The notes under the pieces are model-generated. The model was given only the letters and a program-made list of their open reading frames with translations, had not been told where the DNA came from and ran no database searches. The position numbers and the translations under genes were made by a program. This document shows, one piece after another, positions 6,561 to 8,146 of a stretch of DNA of 8,146 bases. Position 1 is the first letter of the stretch; every line of letters begins with the position of its first letter. Origin of the DNA: Lachnospiraceae bacterium (lineage in GTDB: Bacteria > Bacillota_A > Clostridia > Lachnospirales > Lachnospiraceae); the NCBI GenBank assembly GCA_003446335.1, contig DMAZ01000061.1, forward strand, positions 1-8,146. The letters run 5' to 3'.

Positions 6561-7068
6561 CGGCTTTCTCCTTCTCCTCCATTGCCTCGTGAATAGCTTT
6601 CGCAAAAGCCCGGATCCTGTCAGGCTGAAGGCAGGGCACAAAATCCCTTACCTGCCCGCTTACAAGCTCCTTTTTGCGTATTTTCAGCATGACTTTTTCG
6701 GAAGTTGTCAGATTTCGCGCATCAAATTCTCCTCCGAGGCTCTCCGCGATCACACAGCTGTTGCGAAGTTCAAGAGAAAAATTCTCACGAAGAATTAAAG
6801 GTGCCTCATTCATGAGAGCATTACAGATAAATACACCTTTTATCTTCTTTCTGACTACATCCCAGTACATATCCATCCAGGTCATCAACGGTTTGTAAAT
6901 CGTTCCGTAACGGATCCCGCTCCCGAAGATCACAACGTCATAAATCCTCGGATCGGGTTTTTCCTTCTCAAGATCACAAATCTTCACATGACGAAAATAG
7001 CTCCCTAACAGGGAGGCCGCTTTCGCGGCTGTCCCCGTTCTGGTCGCATATACAATTAATACTCTCAT
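6553..7068 (-). CDS. Flavodoxin-domain protein, HemG-like
   Basis: A 171-aa single-domain flavodoxin-type protein, expected to bind FMN and transfer electrons in the cytoplasm. Seen: beta strand 1 plus phosphate-binding loop VLIVYATRTGTA (3-14), the DVVIFGSGIRYG segment (44-55), which matches the GASIRYG region of HemG-type protoporphyrinogen oxidases as I remember it, and a C-terminal helix. It resembles the Flavodoxin_5 group more than classical electron-carrier flavodoxins. Length is close to HemG (about 180 aa), but a haem role is not supported by any neighbour. Start: ATG 7068 with AAGGGG 5 nt upstream, giving the canonical MRVLIVYATRTG start. An in-frame ATG at 7137 would add 23 Cys/Gly-rich residues that do not fit. 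The stop overlaps the regulator start by 8 nt, so the two are translationally coupled. Confidence 0.85.
   Translation of the reverse strand: MRVLIVYATRTGTAAKAASLLGSYFRHVKICDLEKEKPDPRIYDVVIFGSGIRYGTIYKPLMTWMDMYWDVVRKKIKGVFICNALMNEAPLILRENFSLELRNSCVIAESLGGEFDARNLTTSEKVMLKIRKKELVSGQVRDFVPCLQPDRIRAFAKAIHEAMEEKEKAGV
6568..6573 (-). promoter_or_regulatory. Ribosome binding site supporting a GTG start for the regulator
   Basis: AAGGAG on the minus strand, 7 nt before GTG 6560, inside the last codons of the flavodoxin gene. The resulting N-terminus (SKIALLLPYSEM) is a normal first beta strand for a PrpR_N domain. This decides against the upstream ATG at 6641. Confidence 0.75.
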
Positions 7069-7101
7069 TTTAACCCCTTGCAGCGCTTCCCACACGCCGC
7101 A

Positions 7102-7127
7102 GTGCAGTATACCCCCACATACCGCAC
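7102..7127 (-). other. Hairpin in the 5' leader of the flavodoxin gene
   Basis: In the minus-strand transcript GUGCGGUAU (7127-7119) pairs with AUACUGCAC (7110-7102) over nine positions, with one G-U pair and an 8-nt loop. On the plus strand the wobble becomes an A-C mismatch, again favouring leftward RNA. It ends 34 nt before ATG 7068. No U-run follows, so it is not a typical terminator for secA. Function unknown. Confidence 0.35.
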
Positions 7128-7150
7128 CCGAACACACTTATACTCCCTGT

Positions 7151-7178
7151 AACATACTTATCTCTGCCGCTTCTTCAA
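7151..7178 (-). promoter_or_regulatory. Weak candidate promoter for the flavodoxin-regulator pair
   Basis: TTGAAG (7178-7173), a 16-nt spacer, then TATGTT (7156-7151) on the minus strand, in the gap after secA. Both hexamers are imperfect. A second -10-like TATAAG occurs slightly downstream. The pair may instead be read through from secA, since no clear secA terminator is visible. Confidence 0.2.
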
Positions 7179-7191
7179 GCTGCACCCTCTT

Positions 7192-8146
7192 TTAATCAAG
7201 CGGAGGCATGCCCGGAAGACCATGGCAGTTCTTATACTTCTTTCCGCTTCCGCACGGACACGGGTCATTCGGATAAATCTTTTTCTTCTTACGAACGACC
7301 GGTTTCTTCGGTCCTTCCTCTTCCTTGTTGGTCGTCATCGGCTTCGCCTGTTCTTCGCGTTCCACCTTCTGCTCGATCCTTACATGATACATGAGCCTGA
7401 GAGTCTCCTCCTGAATATTGTGGGACATTTCTTCGAACATATCGAATCCGATCATTCTGTATTCGACTTTAGGATCCTGCTGACCGTAAGCAGTAAGACC
7501 GATTCCCTGTCTGAGCTGTTCCATATCATCGATCTGATTCATCCAGCGGGCATCAATTACCTTCAGGAGAACAACGCGCTCCAGTTCACGCATCTTCTCC
7601 ATATCATCGAACTCCGCTTCCTTTGCCTCATACAGTTTGGCGGCCTTCTCTTTCAGGTCCTGCTTAAGCTGATTCTTGCTCATTCCGCGGATATTCTCCG
7701 CCGTGATACGATCGAACGGAATGATCGGTCTAAGATTCTGATTAAGCTCCGCAATGCCTTCCTCGGAATCCGCAGGATCAAGATCATCGCCGAAACACAG
7801 ATCCACTTTGCGGTCGATCACAGCATGAGCCATCTGGAAAATAACATCCCGCATGTTCTCTCCGTCAAGGACCTTCCGGCGTTCCTCATAGATGACTTCT
7901 CTCTGATCATTATTTACCCGGTCGAATTCAAGAAGATTCTTTCTGATACCGAAGTTGTTGCTCTCGATCTTCTTCTGAGCGGACTCGATCGCGTTGCTGA
8001 GCATCTTATGTTCGATCTGCTCATTCTCGGGAACACCGAGCGCTTCAAATGCGGACATCAGTCTTTCAGATCCGAACAGTCTCATCAGGTCATCTTCCAG
8101 AGAAATATAGAATCTTGATTCTCCGGGATCGCCCTGACGGCCGGAA
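7192..8146 (-). CDS. secA: SecA preprotein translocase ATPase, C-terminal part (N-terminus off the window)
   Basis: The motor ATPase that drives preproteins through SecYEG at the cytoplasmic membrane. The visible 317 codons run from helicase motif VI (SGRQGDPGESRFY at the right edge) through the helical scaffold and wing domains (for example FDRVNNDQREVIYEERR and DARWMNQIDDMEQLRQGIGLTAYGQQDP) to a Lys-rich linker. They finish in the SEC-C zinc tail CPCGSGKKYKNCH, with the CxC-x8-CH ligands intact. It ends PPLD then TAA at 7194-7192. The reading frame has no break and continues past the right edge; the Met at 8085 is internal. SecA is a housekeeping gene, so this marks the chromosomal flank of the accessory acid-sugar cluster. 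The next gene starts 123 bp downstream on the same strand. Confidence 0.97.
   Translation of the reverse strand, partial: SGRQGDPGESRFYISLEDDLMRLFGSERLMSAFEALGVPENEQIEHKMLSNAIESAQKKIESNNFGIRKNLLEFDRVNNDQREVIYEERRKVLDGENMRDVIFQMAHAVIDRKVDLCFGDDLDPADSEEGIAELNQNLRPIIPFDRITAENIRGMSKNQLKQDLKEKAAKLYEAKEAEFDDMEKMRELERVVLLKVIDARWMNQIDDMEQLRQGIGLTAYGQQDPKVEYRMIGFDMFEEMSHNIQEETLRLMYHVRIEQKVEREEQAKPMTTNKEEEGPKKPVVRKKKKIYPNDPCPCGSGKKYKNCHGLPGMPPLD

Noticed and set aside
6561..6641. N-terminal extension of the regulator to ATG 6641
   Set aside because: The added 27 residues are Arg-rich, lie entirely within the flavodoxin coding sequence and lack a family match; GTG 6560 has a good ribosome binding site and gives a normal first beta strand.
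7069..7137. N-terminal extension of the flavodoxin to ATG 7137
   Set aside because: The 23 extra residues precede the canonical flavodoxin first strand and cover the leader hairpin; ATG 7068 has its own AAGGGG.
7222..8118. Long open frame of 298 codons on the plus strand
   Set aside because: It is exactly antisense to secA, whose protein is unmistakable; the antisense product shows no family features.

Overview
The window looks like part of a Clostridia (Bacillota) chromosome, probably Lachnospiraceae-like. The reasons are strong AGGAGG-type ribosome binding sites, a SecA with a SEC-C zinc tail, an extended -10 promoter of the sigma-A type, and a PrpR_N/PAS/Fis-type regulator beside an acid-sugar operon. 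This assignment is inference from gene style, not a database match. Every convincing gene is on the minus strand, so the region reads from high to low coordinates.

Layout in transcription order. (1) 8146-7192: the C-terminal 317 codons of secA, cut by the right edge. (2) A 123-bp gap, then a HemG-like flavodoxin-domain protein (7068-6553). It overlaps by 8 nt the GTG start of (3) a 640-aa PrpR_N-PAS-AAA-HTH regulator (6560-4638). The AAA+ domain of this regulator has lost the Walker A lysine, both Walker B acids and the GAFTGA loop. (4) An AT-rich, gene-free control region of 369 bp (4637-4269) with a large nested dyad, an extended -10 promoter and repeated ATTTCAC words. (5) An aldarate operon: garR-like tartronate semialdehyde reductase (4268-3381), gudD-like glucarate dehydratase (3238-1892), tctB (1872-1375) and tctA (1360 to beyond position 1).

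How the genes fit together: the TctA/TctB membrane subunits probably import an acid sugar, GudD dehydrates D-glucarate (or a close relative) to 5-keto-4-deoxy-D-glucarate, and GarR reduces the tartronate semialdehyde that an aldolase makes from that product. The aldolase (GarL type), the glycerate kinase and the TctC binding protein are not in this window. The adjacent degenerate enhancer-binding-protein-like regulator is the obvious candidate controller. It probably works with ordinary sigma-70/sigma-A polymerase.

The most unusual structure is between garR and gudD: three tandem 38-bp units, the first covering the 3' end of garR. Each unit has a small hairpin that buries a GGAG ribosome binding site. 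Two of the sites lead into tiny ORFs (13 and 34 codons) that link garR to gudD through an unbroken chain of touching stop and start codons (TAA|ATG, ATGA, TAATG).
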